In this document: piece by piece, positions 7,468 to 17,439 of the stretch
How positions within the stretch are numbered: position 1 is the stretch's first letter
Layout of the letters: each line of letters opens with the position of its first letter
Assembly (NCBI RefSeq): GCF_030684215.1
Contig: NZ_JAUXOV010000070.1
Span: 186,001-250,000, forward strand
DNA: 64,000 bases
Direction: 5' to 3'
From: Pseudotabrizicola sp.
Lineage (GTDB): Bacteria; Pseudomonadota; Alphaproteobacteria; Rhodobacterales; Rhodobacteraceae
Notes under the pieces: generated by a model
What the model saw: the letters and a program-made list of their open reading frames with translations, nothing else
The model's database searches: none
Told to the model about the DNA's origin: nothing
Position numbers and translations under genes: made by a program

Positions 7468-8403
7468 ATGCAAGTTGTTTACTTGAACGGCAGGCGTCTG
7501 CAATTGACGTGGCGTGAAATGCAGGGGCAATTCCGCCATCCGCTGTTTATGGGCATGATGCTGATGATGGCGCTGTGCATTGTCGTTATCGGTCCATACG
7601 ACCACTTGCTGAACTTTGACGTCCTGCGCCTCACGATTTTTTACGGAGTGTGTTTTGGCAGCTTTACGGGCCTTTTGTACTTTGCGCTGAATCTGTGCCA
7701 CCGTTTCGAATGGCGCGCCTATGGGCTGTTTACGGTTGGCTTCGCCGCGCTGGGGGCCACATTTTTCGGCCTGGCCGCTGCGATGGTTTTGGGGGCGCCG
7801 ACGCCTTCGATCAGCGACATGGCTCTGGTCGCCGGATTTAATCTGGTATTCTGTTTTCTGGGCGAAGTCTTGCTGTCGATCTTCATCATCCCCCGCGTTC
7901 TGGCTGATCTTCGGGGGCGAGCGGCCAACGACATTCTGGCAGAATTTATCGCTTCTGAAGCTGGGTCTTTAGGACCATCGGCCGGCCCATCTGGCCCGGC
8001 CATTGCGCCGCACCCCGGTCTTTCTCCTGAGATGCCAGCCCAGATTAGTATCTTTGGCCAGTCTTTTGATCCCAAACGCATCTTCATGATTGAGGCCAAG
8101 GAGCATTACATTGCCGTCTTCCTGACGGATGGGACAGAGTTGTTGCTGCGGGGGCGCATCGTTGATGCGGTGGCGGCGATCCCGTCTCAGCTTGGGCGGC
8201 GGGTTCACCGAAGCTATTGGGTTTCTGCGGTCGCGGTAGCAGCCCTGCGCCCGGAAAAATCAGGCTTGCAACTGACGTTGACCGATGGACAAAGCGTGCC
8301 CGTTGCCCGGTCGCGGATCCCCGAGATCCGTCCATGGGTCGAAACGGTCTTGGCGACCGCAAAACAAAAAGCACCCAAAAAGGTGCTTTCTGCCTTGTCC
8401 TGA
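7468..8403 (+). CDS. Membrane-anchored LytTR-domain transcription regulator
   Basis: A 311-residue protein with four predicted membrane helices in residues 28-150 ('FMGMMLMMALCIVVIGPYDH' and others), then a Pro/Gly/Ser-rich linker, and a C-terminal LytTR DNA-binding domain from about residue 192. Features include 'RIFMIEAKEHYIAVFLTDG', 'RRVHRSYWV' and 'GQSVPVARS'. It lacks a receiver domain. Membrane-tethered LytTR proteins of this design sense unknown signals and bind direct repeats. The ATG at 7468 matches the first conserved segment. The frame is open to 7195, but that stretch does not look coding. The last 40 bp of the gene carry the terminator of convergent trcR. Confidence 0.82.
   Translation: MQVVYLNGRRLQLTWREMQGQFRHPLFMGMMLMMALCIVVIGPYDHLLNFDVLRLTIFYGVCFGSFTGLLYFALNLCHRFEWRAYGLFTVGFAALGATFFGLAAAMVLGAPTPSISDMALVAGFNLVFCFLGEVLLSIFIIPRVLADLRGRAANDILAEFIASEAGSLGPSAGPSGPAIAPHPGLSPEMPAQISIFGQSFDPKRIFMIEAKEHYIAVFLTDGTELLLRGRIVDAVAAIPSQLGRRVHRSYWVSAVAVAALRPEKSGLQLTLTDGQSVPVARSRIPEIRPWVETVLATAKQKAPKKVLSALS
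8361..8389 (-). terminator. Terminator of trcR inside the 3' end of the LytTR gene
   Basis: On the minus strand AAAGCACC-TTTTTG-GGTGCTTT is followed by TTGTTTT. The 8-bp stem lies 30 bp after the trcR stop and within the last codons of the convergent LytTR gene. Confidence 0.75.
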
Positions 8404-8418
8404 TAGATTTCTGAACGA

Positions 8419-9165
8419 TCAGCGACGTGGATCGTCGTCATCCTCGTCGTCATCGTCATCCTGTTGCGGCAAGTTGAAAAAACTTTCGGCATCCGAGAAA
8501 TCAGCAGGCTTTTGTTCTTTTTCAGGGCGTGTGAAGGCTTCAAGCCCCGACGGGATCTTGGGTTCTTCCGACATGCCCAGCGACTGTTCAGTCGACACCA
8601 GCTTGCGACGTTCGTCATCGCTCATAACCACGCCATCAGATGCGCGACGGCGTACGGCGGCCTGAACAGCGGTGTCAAGTTCGGACTGCTTGCACAGCCC
8701 CAAAGCAACGGGATCAACCGGGCTGATGTTGTTGATGTTCCAATGCGTCCGCTCGCGGATCGCCTGAATTGTCGGCTTGGTGGTGCCAACCAGCTTGCCG
8801 ATCGCGCCATCCGACAATTCGGGGTGGAATTTAACCAGCCACAGGATCGCGGCGGGGCGGTCCTGACGTTTCGACAGCGGCGTATAACGCGGGCCGCGAC
8901 GTTTTTCTTCGCCAACAGCTGCCGCGTTGAATTTCAGCTTCAGCTTATAGAGCGGGTCGTTCTGACCCTTTTCGATCTCGCCTGCGTCAAGCTGGTTGTT
9001 GGCAACCGGGTCAAAGCCTTTGACGCCGGGAGCGACATCGCCATCGGCAATGCCTTGCACTTCCAACTCATGCATGCCGCAGAAATCAGCGACCTGCTTG
9101 AATGACAGGGTGGTATTGTCCACGAGCCAGACGGCGGTGGCTTTTGCCATGAGCGGCTTGTTCAT
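8419..9165 (-). CDS. trcR: DUF1013 cell-cycle regulator, TrcR type
   Basis: A 248-residue protein of the DUF1013 family, restricted to Alphaproteobacteria and annotated as the cell-cycle transcriptional regulator TrcR. Conserved features are 'ATAVWLVDNTTLSFKQVADFCGMHELEVQ', a central 'RRGPRYTPLSKRQDRPAAILWLVK', and a helix-turn-helix-like 'GAIGKLVGTTKPTIQAIRERTHWN'. The C terminus is strongly acidic, with a run of Asp and Glu before 'PRR'. The ATG at 9163-9165 has AAAGGAG six bases upstream; an in-frame TTG two codons earlier is less likely. It is divergent from the RNase T2 gene. In the family it is associated with RNA polymerase and CtrA-network control; that role here is inferred. Confidence 0.9.
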   Translation of the reverse strand: MNKPLMAKATAVWLVDNTTLSFKQVADFCGMHELEVQGIADGDVAPGVKGFDPVANNQLDAGEIEKGQNDPLYKLKLKFNAAAVGEEKRRGPRYTPLSKRQDRPAAILWLVKFHPELSDGAIGKLVGTTKPTIQAIRERTHWNINNISPVDPVALGLCKQSELDTAVQAAVRRRASDGVVMSDDERRKLVSTEQSLGMSEEPKIPSGLEAFTRPEKEQKPADFSDAESFFNLPQQDDDDDEDDDDPRR

Positions 9166-9289
9166 GCCCAACTCCTTTACAAATCTGTCCCGTGCCGGGA
9201 AAACGGCTACAGGCCTTGGCCTGCGATTTCCACGATGTCGGGGAATTCTAGGCTCATATAGGCGGTTTTGACCGGAAGGGGAAGCGAAA

Positions 9290-9931
9290 ATGCGGGGGCT
9301 ATGGTGGGCGCTGGCGCTGATCTGCGCAGGCGCTGGGGCTGCTCGTGCCGAGGGTGAGCGGGCGGGCGAGTTTGATTATTATGTGATGGCGCTGTCATGG
9401 TCATCCAACTGGTGCACGCTTGAAGGTGACGCCCGGCGCGATCCGCAATGTGACCGGGGCCGGGGCACGCCCTTTGTGCTGCACGGGCTTTGGCCGCAAT
9501 ATGAACGCGGCTGGCCCAGCTATTGCCGGACCGGGGCGCTTGATCCGTCGCGCGGTGACACGGCAGCGGTGGCTGATGTATTTGGCGGGGCAGGGTCCGC
9601 GTTCTATCAGTGGAAAAAGCATGGGCGCTGCTCGGGCCTGCCCGCCCGCGACTATTATGCGCTGGCACGCAAGGCGGTTGCGTCGATCAACATTTCGCCT
9701 GTTTTCCCCCGCATCAACAAGGATCTGAAAGTTCCGGCTTCGGTGATTGAGGGCGCGTTTCTGGAAGCGAACCCCGGACTGACCCGTGATCAGGTCACCG
9801 TTACCTGCCGCTCTGGCATGATCCAGGAGGTCCGCATCTGCCTGACGCGCGATCTTGAACCGCGCCGCTGCGGTGCGGATGTGATCCGTGATTGCACGCT
9901 GCAAGACGCGGAACTGAACGCGGTGCGCTGA
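9290..9931 (+). CDS. Secreted ribonuclease T2 family protein
   Basis: A 213-residue secreted RNase with an N-terminal signal peptide (cleavage near 'ARA-EG', residue 20). RNase T2 enzymes cut single-stranded RNA through 2',3'-cyclic phosphates. Active site motif I is 'FVLHGLWPQ' (62-70) and motif II is 'YQWKKHGRC' (106-114). Motif II usually reads HEWxKHGTC, so the catalytic-assist Glu is replaced by Gln here. Several Cys pairs suggest disulfides and a periplasmic location. It is monocistronic, divergent from trcR, with a long hairpin after it. Confidence 0.9.
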   Translation: MRGLWWALALICAGAGAARAEGERAGEFDYYVMALSWSSNWCTLEGDARRDPQCDRGRGTPFVLHGLWPQYERGWPSYCRTGALDPSRGDTAAVADVFGGAGSAFYQWKKHGRCSGLPARDYYALARKAVASINISPVFPRINKDLKVPASVIEGAFLEANPGLTRDQVTVTCRSGMIQEVRICLTRDLEPRRCGADVIRDCTLQDAELNAVR

Positions 9932-9939
9932 CACTGCAA

Positions 9940-9975
9940 CGCAAAACGCGCCCCCGGACGGGGACGCGTTTTGCG
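9940..9975. terminator. Hairpin between convergent RNase T2 gene and ftsK
   Basis: CGCAAAACGCG (9940-9950) pairs with CGCGTTTTGCG (9965-9975), with a further CCCC/GGGG pairing in the loop. Such strong symmetry could end transcription from both sides, although a T-run is present only inside the stem. Confidence 0.6.
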
Positions 9976-9994
9976 GTCAGTCTGCCAGATCCGA

Positions 9995-12900
9995 TCAGGT
10001 CTCTGGCACCAGAATTTCACGCTTGCCGACATGGTTGGCGGCGGTGACGACCATCTGTTCTTCCATCTGTTCGACCAGTTTCGCGGCCTTGTTATAGCCG
10101 ATCCCCAGTTTGCGCTGAATATAGCTGGTTGAGCATTTGCGGTCCTTGGCTACAATCGCAACCGCCTGATCATACAGCGTGTCATCGCCGCCTTCACCGG
10201 TCGACAGGCCCAGCACCACGTCGATATCGCCGACCGAATCCTCATCCGGGCCTTCTACCACGCCCGACATATAGACCGGCGGGCCGAATGATTTCAGGTG
10301 GTTGACGATCTCCTCGACTTCTTCATCGCTGACAAACGGGCCATGGATACGGGTGATCTTGGCGCCGTTGCCCATGTAAAGCATGTCGCCCATGCCCAAA
10401 AGCTGCTCGGCCCCTTGTTCGCCCAGAATGGTGCGGCTGTCGATCTTCGAGGTCACCTGAAAGCTGATCCGGGTGGGGAAGTTGGCCTTGATGGTGCCGG
10501 TGATGACATCGACCGATGGTCGCTGGGTTGCCATGATGAGGTGGATGCCAGAGGCGCGGGCCATCTGGGCAAGGCGCTGGATGCAGGCTTCAATCTCTTT
10601 GCCCGCAACCATCATCAGATCGGCCATCTCATCGACGATGACCACGATATAGGGCAGGGCCACGGGGGCAAATTCTTCGGTCTCGAACACCGGCTCGCCG
10701 GTGTCTTCGTCAAACCCGATCTGAATGGTGCGCTTGAACATCTCGGCCTTGGCCAATGCCTCACGCACGCGGCCATTATATCCCTCGATGTTGCGCACGC
10801 CCATTTTGGACATCTTGCGATAGCGTTCTTCCATCTCGCCCACGACCCATTTGAGGGCCACAACCGCCTTTTTCGGGTCGGTCACAACGGGCGAGAGCAG
10901 ATGCGGAATGCCGTCATACACAGACAGTTCCAGCATTTTAGGGTCGATCATGATCATCCGGCATTCTTCCGGTGACAGCTTATACAAAAGCGACAGAATC
11001 ATGGTGTTGATGGCAACCGATTTGCCCGAACCCGTGGTCCCTGCGATCAGCAGGTGGGGCATCTTGGCAAGGTTGGCGACAATCGCATCGCCGCCAATGT
11101 CTTTGCCAAGCGCCAGCGGCAGGCGCATGTTGCTGTCGCCAAAATCGCGGGCGGCGATGATTTCGCGCAAGACCACCTTTTCGCGGGTTGCGTTGGGCAA
11201 TTCGATCCCGATCACCGACCGCCCCGGAACGGTGGACACCCGCGCCGACAGGGCCGACATCGAGCGTGCGATGTCATCAGCCAGACCGATCACGCGGGAT
11301 GCTTTCAGGCCCGGCGCAGGTTCCAGTTCATACATCGTTACCACCGGGCCAGGGCGCACGCTGACGATCTCACCCTTGACCCCGTAATCATCCAGCACGG
11401 ATTCCAGCATCCGCGCGTTTTCTTCCAGTGCCTCATCCGACAGGGCAAAGCGCTCTACCGTGGAGGGGCTGGACAAAAGCGAAAGTGGCGGCAGTTCATA
11501 GGGTTGGTTGACCACCTCGTCAAACCGTAGCCGAGGCTGGCTTTCAGCCATGGCCTGCCGCGACGGCGTCAGCGGCTTTTTCACCACATGCTGCACGACG
11601 GGTTTGCGCACCTCGGCCACCGGGACGCGGGGCGGCAAGGGTGCCGGATCATAGTCTGGTTCATAGTTGCTGTCTGGCTGCCATCCATAATCACCTTCGT
11701 CTTCATAGGCAGGTTCGGGCGGCAGATCGGGTGTGAAGATACTGTCGTCATTTTCCCAAGCATCAACCTCTGGCGCGGGCTGATAGGTACGGGGCAAGGG
11801 TTGAAAGTGCGGGGGCAGAGGCGGCACGACGGAACTGCGCGCGATCTGCGCCGAGGTCAGAGGCGGCTCTGCCGGCAGGCCAGAGGCGCCCATCGGCGCT
11901 TTGCGGGTGTCGGCGATCAGCGGCTGAGGCCCACGCAGCCGCTGGGTCAGGCTGCGGGCTACGGGCGGTTCGCGGCGGGCCTGTACGGCGGTGGAAACCG
12001 GATTCAGCACCGGGCCGGGATGGCGCATGCGCGAGCGGATTGCATCGGAAATCCGGGCCTTGATCCGGTCATCATTCGGGGCCAGATCGTCGGAAAACTC
12101 CGGCAGCACAGGATCGATCAGCTCCGGCTCTGGTTCGGAGCGGCGCATCAGTTGCGGCATGCGTGCCAAAAGCCCTGCCTTTTCGCGCGGAGGTGCATAA
12201 TGGGCGGCTTCGGCCATTGGTTCGGGATAGCGCGGATCGGCGCGCAAGGTGCTGTGCAACGCCGATGGCCGGCCCCATTCGGCGGCATTTTGGGCGGATT
12301 TCACCCCAGTTTCTGCCGCCGCGCGGTGAATGGATGCAACGCGAGCGCCCATTGCGGGCGCGGTCATCATGGGGGGGTGTTGCGCGTCATCCCAGTCTTG
12401 CGACCGGGTGGCGGCATGATAGGCAGCTGCCTCGGCCTTTGTTGCTTTGCGTTCGGCCAAAGCTTCTGCCGCGCGCGAGGTGCCGCGCCCTGCCAACCCA
12501 AGAACCGTATCATAGGCAAAGATCGTCCCCATCGCCAGAAACCGGCCAATCACGCCCAGTTCCGTCAGGGTAAATCCTGTCACCCACAGCCCCATCACCA
12601 ACAGCAATCCGCCAAGGATAAGTGAAAACAGGGTGAGGCCGACGCCGGCGCTGACCGGGGCCACGCCCAAAAGCGTGCCAAGGATGGTGTCGCCAAACAG
12701 GCCGCCCAGACCAAAGGAATGAGGCCAGCCTGCGCCCGGCACCAGCGTGGCTGCAAACACCGATGCAAGCGCCACCGCGATGACCGCAAACACGATGCGC
12801 CCCACGGCGCGATCCGCCCCACGATGCAACACAAAGCGCACGCCCCAGACCCCAAGGATCAACGGCAGCATCCACGCGCCCTTGCCGCCAATGATCATCA

Positions 12901-13129
12901 GCGTTGATGCCACCGCAGCGCCAAACCGGCCCAGCATGTTGTTGGCAGGTTCATCCGTTGCGACCATCCAGCCCGGATCTTCGGGGGAATAGCTGCCCAG
13001 CATCGCGGCAAACAGCACCGCGCCCAAAAGCAGGGCGAGCCCGACCAACTCGCGACCCCGGCGTTCAAGCATGGCGGCGGTGTCCTGATCCAGAAGAGGG
13101 TCGCGTTGACGCATATTGATGGATGCCAT
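9995..13129 (-). CDS. ftsK: DNA translocase FtsK
   Basis: FtsK is a hexameric septal DNA pump that moves the chromosome terminus during division and activates XerCD at dif. At 1044 residues the domain order is complete: four N-terminal membrane helices (about residues 25-200), a Pro/Ala/Glu-rich linker (about 200-550), a RecA-like motor with Walker A '[13 protein letters not shown]' (near 695) and Walker B '[14 protein letters not shown]' (near 832), and a C-terminal gamma winged helix ('[20 protein letters not shown]'). The ATG at 13127-13129 has AAGG in front; the TTG six codons earlier is unlikely. It lies 14 bp behind the aminotransferase gene, so the two probably share a transcript. Confidence 0.96.
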   Translation of the reverse strand: MASINMRQRDPLLDQDTAAMLERRGRELVGLALLLGAVLFAAMLGSYSPEDPGWMVATDEPANNMLGRFGAAVASTLMIIGGKGAWMLPLILGVWGVRFVLHRGADRAVGRIVFAVIAVALASVFAATLVPGAGWPHSFGLGGLFGDTILGTLLGVAPVSAGVGLTLFSLILGGLLLVMGLWVTGFTLTELGVIGRFLAMGTIFAYDTVLGLAGRGTSRAAEALAERKATKAEAAAYHAATRSQDWDDAQHPPMMTAPAMGARVASIHRAAAETGVKSAQNAAEWGRPSALHSTLRADPRYPEPMAEAAHYAPPREKAGLLARMPQLMRRSEPEPELIDPVLPEFSDDLAPNDDRIKARISDAIRSRMRHPGPVLNPVSTAVQARREPPVARSLTQRLRGPQPLIADTRKAPMGASGLPAEPPLTSAQIARSSVVPPLPPHFQPLPRTYQPAPEVDAWENDDSIFTPDLPPEPAYEDEGDYGWQPDSNYEPDYDPAPLPPRVPVAEVRKPVVQHVVKKPLTPSRQAMAESQPRLRFDEVVNQPYELPPLSLLSSPSTVERFALSDEALEENARMLESVLDDYGVKGEIVSVRPGPVVTMYELEPAPGLKASRVIGLADDIARSMSALSARVSTVPGRSVIGIELPNATREKVVLREIIAARDFGDSNMRLPLALGKDIGGDAIVANLAKMPHLLIAGTTGSGKSVAINTMILSLLYKLSPEECRMIMIDPKMLELSVYDGIPHLLSPVVTDPKKAVVALKWVVGEMEERYRKMSKMGVRNIEGYNGRVREALAKAEMFKRTIQIGFDEDTGEPVFETEEFAPVALPYIVVIVDEMADLMMVAGKEIEACIQRLAQMARASGIHLIMATQRPSVDVITGTIKANFPTRISFQVTSKIDSRTILGEQGAEQLLGMGDMLYMGNGAKITRIHGPFVSDEEVEEIVNHLKSFGPPVYMSGVVEGPDEDSVGDIDVVLGLSTGEGGDDTLYDQAVAIVAKDRKCSTSYIQRKLGIGYNKAAKLVEQMEEQMVVTAANHVGKREILVPET

Positions 13130-13143
13130 GACCTTACCTGTCC

Positions 13144-14328
13144 TCAATCGTAGAGGCAGTCACGAAGGCGGATCAGCCCGTGCTGCAATTCTGTTTGTGG
13201 GGCGACCAGGGCCACCCGAATATAGGCTTTTCCGGGGTTTTCGCCCCCGACATCGCGCGACAGATAGGCACCGGGCAAAACCCGCACGCCTGTCTTGCGC
13301 CATAATTTCAATGCGGCGGCTTCGCCATCGCGCTCAGGCACTGGCAGCCAAAGAAAGAACCCGCCTTCGGGGGCCACGCGGTTGTGCAGGCCGGCAAACA
13401 CCTCATCCGCCATGCAGAACTTGGCCTGATACAAGGCGAGACTGTCCGAGACATGCGAGTCGTCCGCCCAAGCAGCCTCGGAGACACGCTGAATGGGCAA
13501 GGGCAAGGGCGCACCGGCAAAAGCGCGCAACTGGCGAATGCGGGCCATGCTGTGCGTCCCGGTGGCGACAAAGCCAGACCGCAGCCCCGGAAGGTTCGAC
13601 CGTTTTGACAGCGAATGAAACACCGCCACCCGCTCTGGGTCGGTGCCGGTGGCTTGCGCCACCTGCAAGGCACCGGGCGGCGGGGCATCGCGCCAGATCT
13701 CAGAATAGCATTCATCGGCAAAAATACGAAAATCGTGCTTTTCTGCCAGTGCCATCAGCCGTGCCAGATAGTCGGCGGGGGCCACAACCCCCTGCGGGTT
13801 TGCGGGCGAGCATAGATAGGCAACCGTCACCCGGTCCAGCACGTCGGGGGGCAATGCCTCATAATCCGGCAGAAATCCTGTCTCGGCGGTGGCGGGCACA
13901 TAGACCGGCTCTGCCCCCACGGTCAACGCGGCCACGGCATAGACCTGATAAAACGGGTTCGGCATCAGAATGACCGGGCGTTTGCCAGCCTTGGTTTCCG
14001 GCGACAGGGCGATGGCCGCATTGAACAGGCCTTCACGCGTGCCGTTCAGCGCCATGATCTGATCGGGGTTCAGGCTAACGCCATAGCGCCGCTGCACCCA
14101 ACCAGCGATGGAGGCTAACAGGTCTGGCGTGCCATCATTGGGTGGATATACCCCGAAACCATCCAGATGCTGTGCCAGCAAAGGCCCGACAAAGGCGGGC
14201 ATCGGGTGGCGTGGCTCGCCAATGGTCATGGCAATGGGATCACCGCCGGGCGCGTGACTGTCCAACAGCTTCCGCAAACGCGGAAACGCATAATCCGGCA
14301 GGTTCGAGAACCGCTCTGGAAACGCCAT
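13144..14328 (-). CDS. PLP-dependent class I/II aminotransferase, DapC-like
   Basis: A 394-residue fold-type I aminotransferase in the cytoplasm. The PLP lysine is in '[15 protein letters not shown]' (about residue 240). The cofactor and substrate motifs 'NPFYQVY', 'SPANPQG' and '[10 protein letters not shown]' are present. The '[15 protein letters not shown]' segment is typical of N-succinyldiaminopimelate aminotransferases (DapC), which would place it in lysine and peptidoglycan precursor synthesis. The substrate cannot be proven from sequence. ftsK begins 14 bp downstream. Confidence 0.85.
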   Translation of the reverse strand: MAFPERFSNLPDYAFPRLRKLLDSHAPGGDPIAMTIGEPRHPMPAFVGPLLAQHLDGFGVYPPNDGTPDLLASIAGWVQRRYGVSLNPDQIMALNGTREGLFNAAIALSPETKAGKRPVILMPNPFYQVYAVAALTVGAEPVYVPATAETGFLPDYEALPPDVLDRVTVAYLCSPANPQGVVAPADYLARLMALAEKHDFRIFADECYSEIWRDAPPPGALQVAQATGTDPERVAVFHSLSKRSNLPGLRSGFVATGTHSMARIRQLRAFAGAPLPLPIQRVSEAAWADDSHVSDSLALYQAKFCMADEVFAGLHNRVAPEGGFFLWLPVPERDGEAAALKLWRKTGVRVLPGAYLSRDVGGENPGKAYIRVALVAPQTELQHGLIRLRDCLYD

Positions 14329-14492
14329 ATCTGCCTCATGTTCAGGGTCGTATCGCCCTGTTTTTTCTAACGATAGCCACTCACGCGGGCGCGGTCCAGA
14401 AAAAGCCGCGACTGCGTGGGGTTAGCCACAAGGGATTGTGTCTTTTTCGCCCTTATGCTGCGCGCTGGTCCCTCCCTTGCGGTCGCTTCCGG

Positions 14493-15824
14493 CTAGCGCA
14501 GCGCGCGCTCTGCTGCGGCCCCCAGCCGCAACAGGCGCTCTTCCTGCAATGGCCCCGCCATCAGGCTGATGCCGCACGATGGCTGCGAGGTTGGCAACGT
14601 CAGCGCACAGCCCCCCATCAGATTGCCAATCCGCGTGTTGCGCAGGGCCAGCAGGTTTTCGGTAACGTAGTAGGCGTCATCTGTGATCAGCCGTGCGGCA
14701 TCGGGTGGCAGAATGGGCGCAGTTGGCACAAGAACCGCATCATAGCCTGCAACCGCGTGGGCCCAGACCGCGCGCAAATCATGCAGCCGCCGCCACGCTG
14801 CCACATAATCCGCTGCCCTGAATGCCGCGCCAGAGCGGAACCGATCCAGAATGGAGGGAAACATTTTATCCGGCGCGGCCTCAATCACCTTGCCCCAGAT
14901 GCCATAGGCCTCGGCGGTGAACAGGATTGGCGACAGCAACATCGCCTCGGTCAGTTGCGGCACAGTGCCGCGCTCGATCCGCGCGCCCGCCCGCGCCAGT
15001 CGGGCCAAAGCATCGTCGAACCCGCGCGCGGGCTCGTCGCGCAGATCATCCAGCGCCACCGTTTCCAGCACCAGAAACCGCGCGCCTGCCAGGCTGGCCC
15101 CTGCCAGATCCGCCGCCCGCCCGCCCTCCAGTGCGGCCAGAAGCAGCGCGCAATCTTCGACCGTATGGGCCAGTGGGCCGACGGTATCGAACATCTCGCA
15201 CAAAGGCACGACGCCCTTGACCGACACCCGGCCATGCGTGGTCTTTAACCCCACCAGATCATTCCACGCCGCTGGAATCCGCACCGATCCGCCGGTATCC
15301 GACCCGATCGCCGCCGGAGCCAGACCGTAGGCCACCGAGGCCGCCGCCCCCGAAGACGACCCGCCCGCCACCGCCGCCTCATCGTTGATGCAGGGCGGAG
15401 TCGCCGTCACCGGGTTCAGCCCCAGCCCAGAAAAGGCCAGCTCGGACATGTGGGTTTTTCCAAGACAAACAAGCCCTTGCAGCGTGGCCATGCGCAGAAC
15501 CTCGGCATCTGCCAAAGGTGTGCGCCCGCGCAGCAGGGCCGACCCCGCCTCGGTTGCGCGGCCTGCGGTGTCAAACAGATCCTTCCAGCTGACCGGTACA
15601 CCGTCGAGGATACCGCGCCGCAACCCTGCCTTGGCGCGGGACGCTGATGCCATCGCCTCGGCCCGGCTGCGGTTGGGCATGACACGGGCGTAAATCCGGT
15701 CACGCAGCGGGTGGCGATCAATGGCATCAAGCTGCATTTCGCACAGTTCCACCGGGTTGACCCGGCCTTTGCCGATTTCAGCCCCCAGTTCCGCTGCCGT
15801 CATATTTGCCCAAGTCTTTGCCAT
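14493..15824 (-). CDS. Amidase-signature family amidase
   Basis: A 443-residue hydrolase with the Ser-cisSer-Lys triad of the amidase signature family: Lys81 in 'VSWKDLFDTAG', the serine-rich 'GGSSSGAA' (154-161) and the nucleophile Ser180 in 'GSDTGGSVRIPA'. Such enzymes hydrolyse small amides. The gene could be confused with gatA, but nothing places it with gatB or gatC, and at 443 residues it matches the generic amidases. No signal peptide. It lies 164 bp before the aminotransferase gene on the same strand and is divergent from the UbiH-type gene. Confidence 0.85.
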   Translation of the reverse strand: MAKTWANMTAAELGAEIGKGRVNPVELCEMQLDAIDRHPLRDRIYARVMPNRSRAEAMASASRAKAGLRRGILDGVPVSWKDLFDTAGRATEAGSALLRGRTPLADAEVLRMATLQGLVCLGKTHMSELAFSGLGLNPVTATPPCINDEAAVAGGSSSGAAASVAYGLAPAAIGSDTGGSVRIPAAWNDLVGLKTTHGRVSVKGVVPLCEMFDTVGPLAHTVEDCALLLAALEGGRAADLAGASLAGARFLVLETVALDDLRDEPARGFDDALARLARAGARIERGTVPQLTEAMLLSPILFTAEAYGIWGKVIEAAPDKMFPSILDRFRSGAAFRAADYVAAWRRLHDLRAVWAHAVAGYDAVLVPTAPILPPDAARLITDDAYYVTENLLALRNTRIGNLMGGCALTLPTSQPSCGISLMAGPLQEERLLRLGAAAERALR

Positions 15825-15908
15825 GCACCCGCCCCAGCCCGATTTGCAGCCACGCTAGCGGCAAGGCGGCGCATGGACAATTCCGATCTTTGCCCCATAG
15901 TTCACACC

Positions 15909-17138
15909 ATGACTTATGACAGCGATATCCTGATTGCCGGGGGGGGATTGAACGGCCCGGCACTGGCGCTTGCCCTGGCCCAAGGGGGGCTAAGCGTGAC
16001 GGTGGTCGATGCTCGGCCTGCGACCGTACGGGCCGAGGCTGGCTTCGATGGGCGCAGCTATGCACTTGCCATCGCGTCCAAGCGCCTGCTGACGGCTATT
16101 GGCGTCTGGGGCGATGTGGCCGACCGGGTGCAGCCGATCCTCCAGATCAAGGCATCGGACGGCATCGCAGGGCAGGGCGCGGCCCCGTTCTTTTTGCACT
16201 TCGACAGTGCCGAGATAGAAGAAGGCCCGATGGGCTTTATGCTGGAAGACCGTCACCTGTACCGTGCGTTTCTGGATGCGATGGGCAGCACGCGTGGCGT
16301 AACCCTGCTGTCGGGTGAAACCGTTGTGGCGCAGGACACGACGCCGCAAGGCGTCAGCATTACCCTTGCTTCTGGCAAAACCCTGACAGCGCGGCTTTTG
16401 GTTGGCTGCGACGGGCGCGGCTCGGGCACCGCGGCACGGGCAGGCATCCAACGGGTTGGCTGGGGCTATGGCCAGACCGCGCTGGTCACGGCGATCCGCC
16501 ATGAAAAGAACCATCAAGGGATCGCCCAGCAATTCTTTATGCCCGCTGGCCCGCTTGCCATCTTGCCGCTGCCGGGCGGTTACCATTCCTCGATCGTCTG
16601 GAGCGAGACCGACAGCGCCGCCGCCGCGATTCAGGCGCTGGAGGATGCTGATTATCTCGCGGTGCTGCGCCCGCGCTTTGGTGACTTTCTGGGCGAGATC
16701 GCACTTGCCGGTGCGCGATTTACCTATCCGCTATCTCTGAGCCTTGCGCAGAGTTTTGTGGCCCCGAGGCTGGCGCTGGTCGGCGACGCCGCGCATGGTG
16801 TTCACCCGATTGCGGGTCAGGGCCTGAACCTTGGTCTGCGCGACGTGGCGGCGCTGGCAGAAGTGCTGGTGGACGCCTCGCGTCGGGGCGAAGATATTGG
16901 TGCTGCAGATGTGCTGGACCGCTATCAACGCTGGCGGCGCTTTGATTCTACCACCCTTGCGCTTGGCATGGACGGCGTGAACAGGCTGTTTTCAAACGAT
17001 CATGGTGCCCTTCGTCTGGCGCGCGATCTTGGTATGGGCGCGATCAATGCGCTGCCCGGATTGCGCCGTGGGTTCATCCGTCAAGCGGCCGGCCTGACCG
17101 GAGATTTGCCGCGTCTGTTGTCTGGTCAATCTTTGTGA
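15909..17138 (+). CDS. UbiH/COQ6-family FAD-dependent monooxygenase
   Basis: A 409-residue flavoprotein hydroxylase of the UbiH/UbiF/COQ6 family, acting on the ubiquinone ring. The FAD-binding 'ILIAGGGLNGPALALALAQGG' is at the N terminus, the 'DGRGSGTA' motif is mid-protein, and the second FAD motif 'LVGDAAHGVHPIAGQGLNLGLRD' follows. Alphaproteobacteria often use one such enzyme for several positions, so the exact ring position is not assigned. The start at 15909 follows homology. An ATG at 15873 with AAGG upstream would add 12 residues. A long GC hairpin follows the gene. Confidence 0.88.
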   Translation: MTYDSDILIAGGGLNGPALALALAQGGLSVTVVDARPATVRAEAGFDGRSYALAIASKRLLTAIGVWGDVADRVQPILQIKASDGIAGQGAAPFFLHFDSAEIEEGPMGFMLEDRHLYRAFLDAMGSTRGVTLLSGETVVAQDTTPQGVSITLASGKTLTARLLVGCDGRGSGTAARAGIQRVGWGYGQTALVTAIRHEKNHQGIAQQFFMPAGPLAILPLPGGYHSSIVWSETDSAAAAIQALEDADYLAVLRPRFGDFLGEIALAGARFTYPLSLSLAQSFVAPRLALVGDAAHGVHPIAGQGLNLGLRDVAALAEVLVDASRRGEDIGAADVLDRYQRWRRFDSTTLALGMDGVNRLFSNDHGALRLARDLGMGAINALPGLRRGFIRQAAGLTGDLPRLLSGQSL

Positions 17139-17152
17139 CTGAAATGTCGGGG

Positions 17153-17185
17153 CCGTCGCAGGTGGCATCGAGCCACCCGCGACGG
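17153..17185 (+). terminator. Strong hairpin after the UbiH-type gene
   Basis: CCGTCGC-A-GGTGGC pairs with GCCACC-C-GCGACGG around a 5-nt loop, giving 13 base pairs with one mismatch. It starts 15 bp after the stop. It has no T-run, so termination efficiency is uncertain. Confidence 0.55.
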
Positions 17186-17251
17186 GGTTGCCATGCAAGG
17201 CGGGTGCGGCTGATCACGGCTTCGAACGTCTGCGCCTTTGTCGTTGTGGAC

Positions 17252-17285
17252 GCCTCCGGCGGGAGTATTTTACAAGCAGCAATAA
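17252..17285 (+). repeat. Intergenic motif copy, 'GGCGGGAGTATTT' type
   Basis: GCCTCCGGCGGGAGTATTTT followed by ACAAGCAGCAATAA. The tail 'CAAGCAGCAA' is shared with the copy at 62590. An inverted partial copy ends at 17440, so the two bracket about 150 bp that contain a CtrA-type box and a small ORF. Confidence 0.65.
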
Positions 17286-17289
17286 TAGC

Positions 17290-17304
17290 TTAACCCCGAA
17301 TTAA
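17290..17304 (+). promoter_or_regulatory. CtrA-type binding site
   Basis: TTAACCCCGAATTAA is an exact TTAA-N7-TTAA match to the CtrA consensus, followed directly by GGTTAACC. It is 45 bp upstream of a small ORF with a strong Shine-Dalgarno. Binding is inferred from the motif only. Confidence 0.5.
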
Positions 17305-17348
17305 GGTTAACCTGTCAACTTGGTTGGGCGGTACAGGGAGGAGTCCCG

Positions 17349-17438
17349 ATGACCGCAAGCAGCAAGTCGCCCCGGTTGCGTGGAAAGCTCTTCCTGCGCA
17401 CTGGACCGGTGCCGTTGGCCGGGGTGCGCTGGCCTTGA
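17349..17438 (+). CDS. Possible 29-residue small basic protein
   Basis: A 30-codon frame starting ATG at 17349, preceded by AGGGAGGAG at ideal distance and ending TGA at 17438. The product is basic and contains 'SPRLRGKLFLRTGPVPLAG'. I recognise no family. A CtrA-type box lies 45 bp upstream, and an inverted copy of the 'GAGTATTT' motif begins just after the stop. The strong ribosome site argues for translation; the short length argues for caution. Confidence 0.4.
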   Translation: MTASSKSPRLRGKLFLRTGPVPLAGVRWP

Positions 17439-17439
17439 G

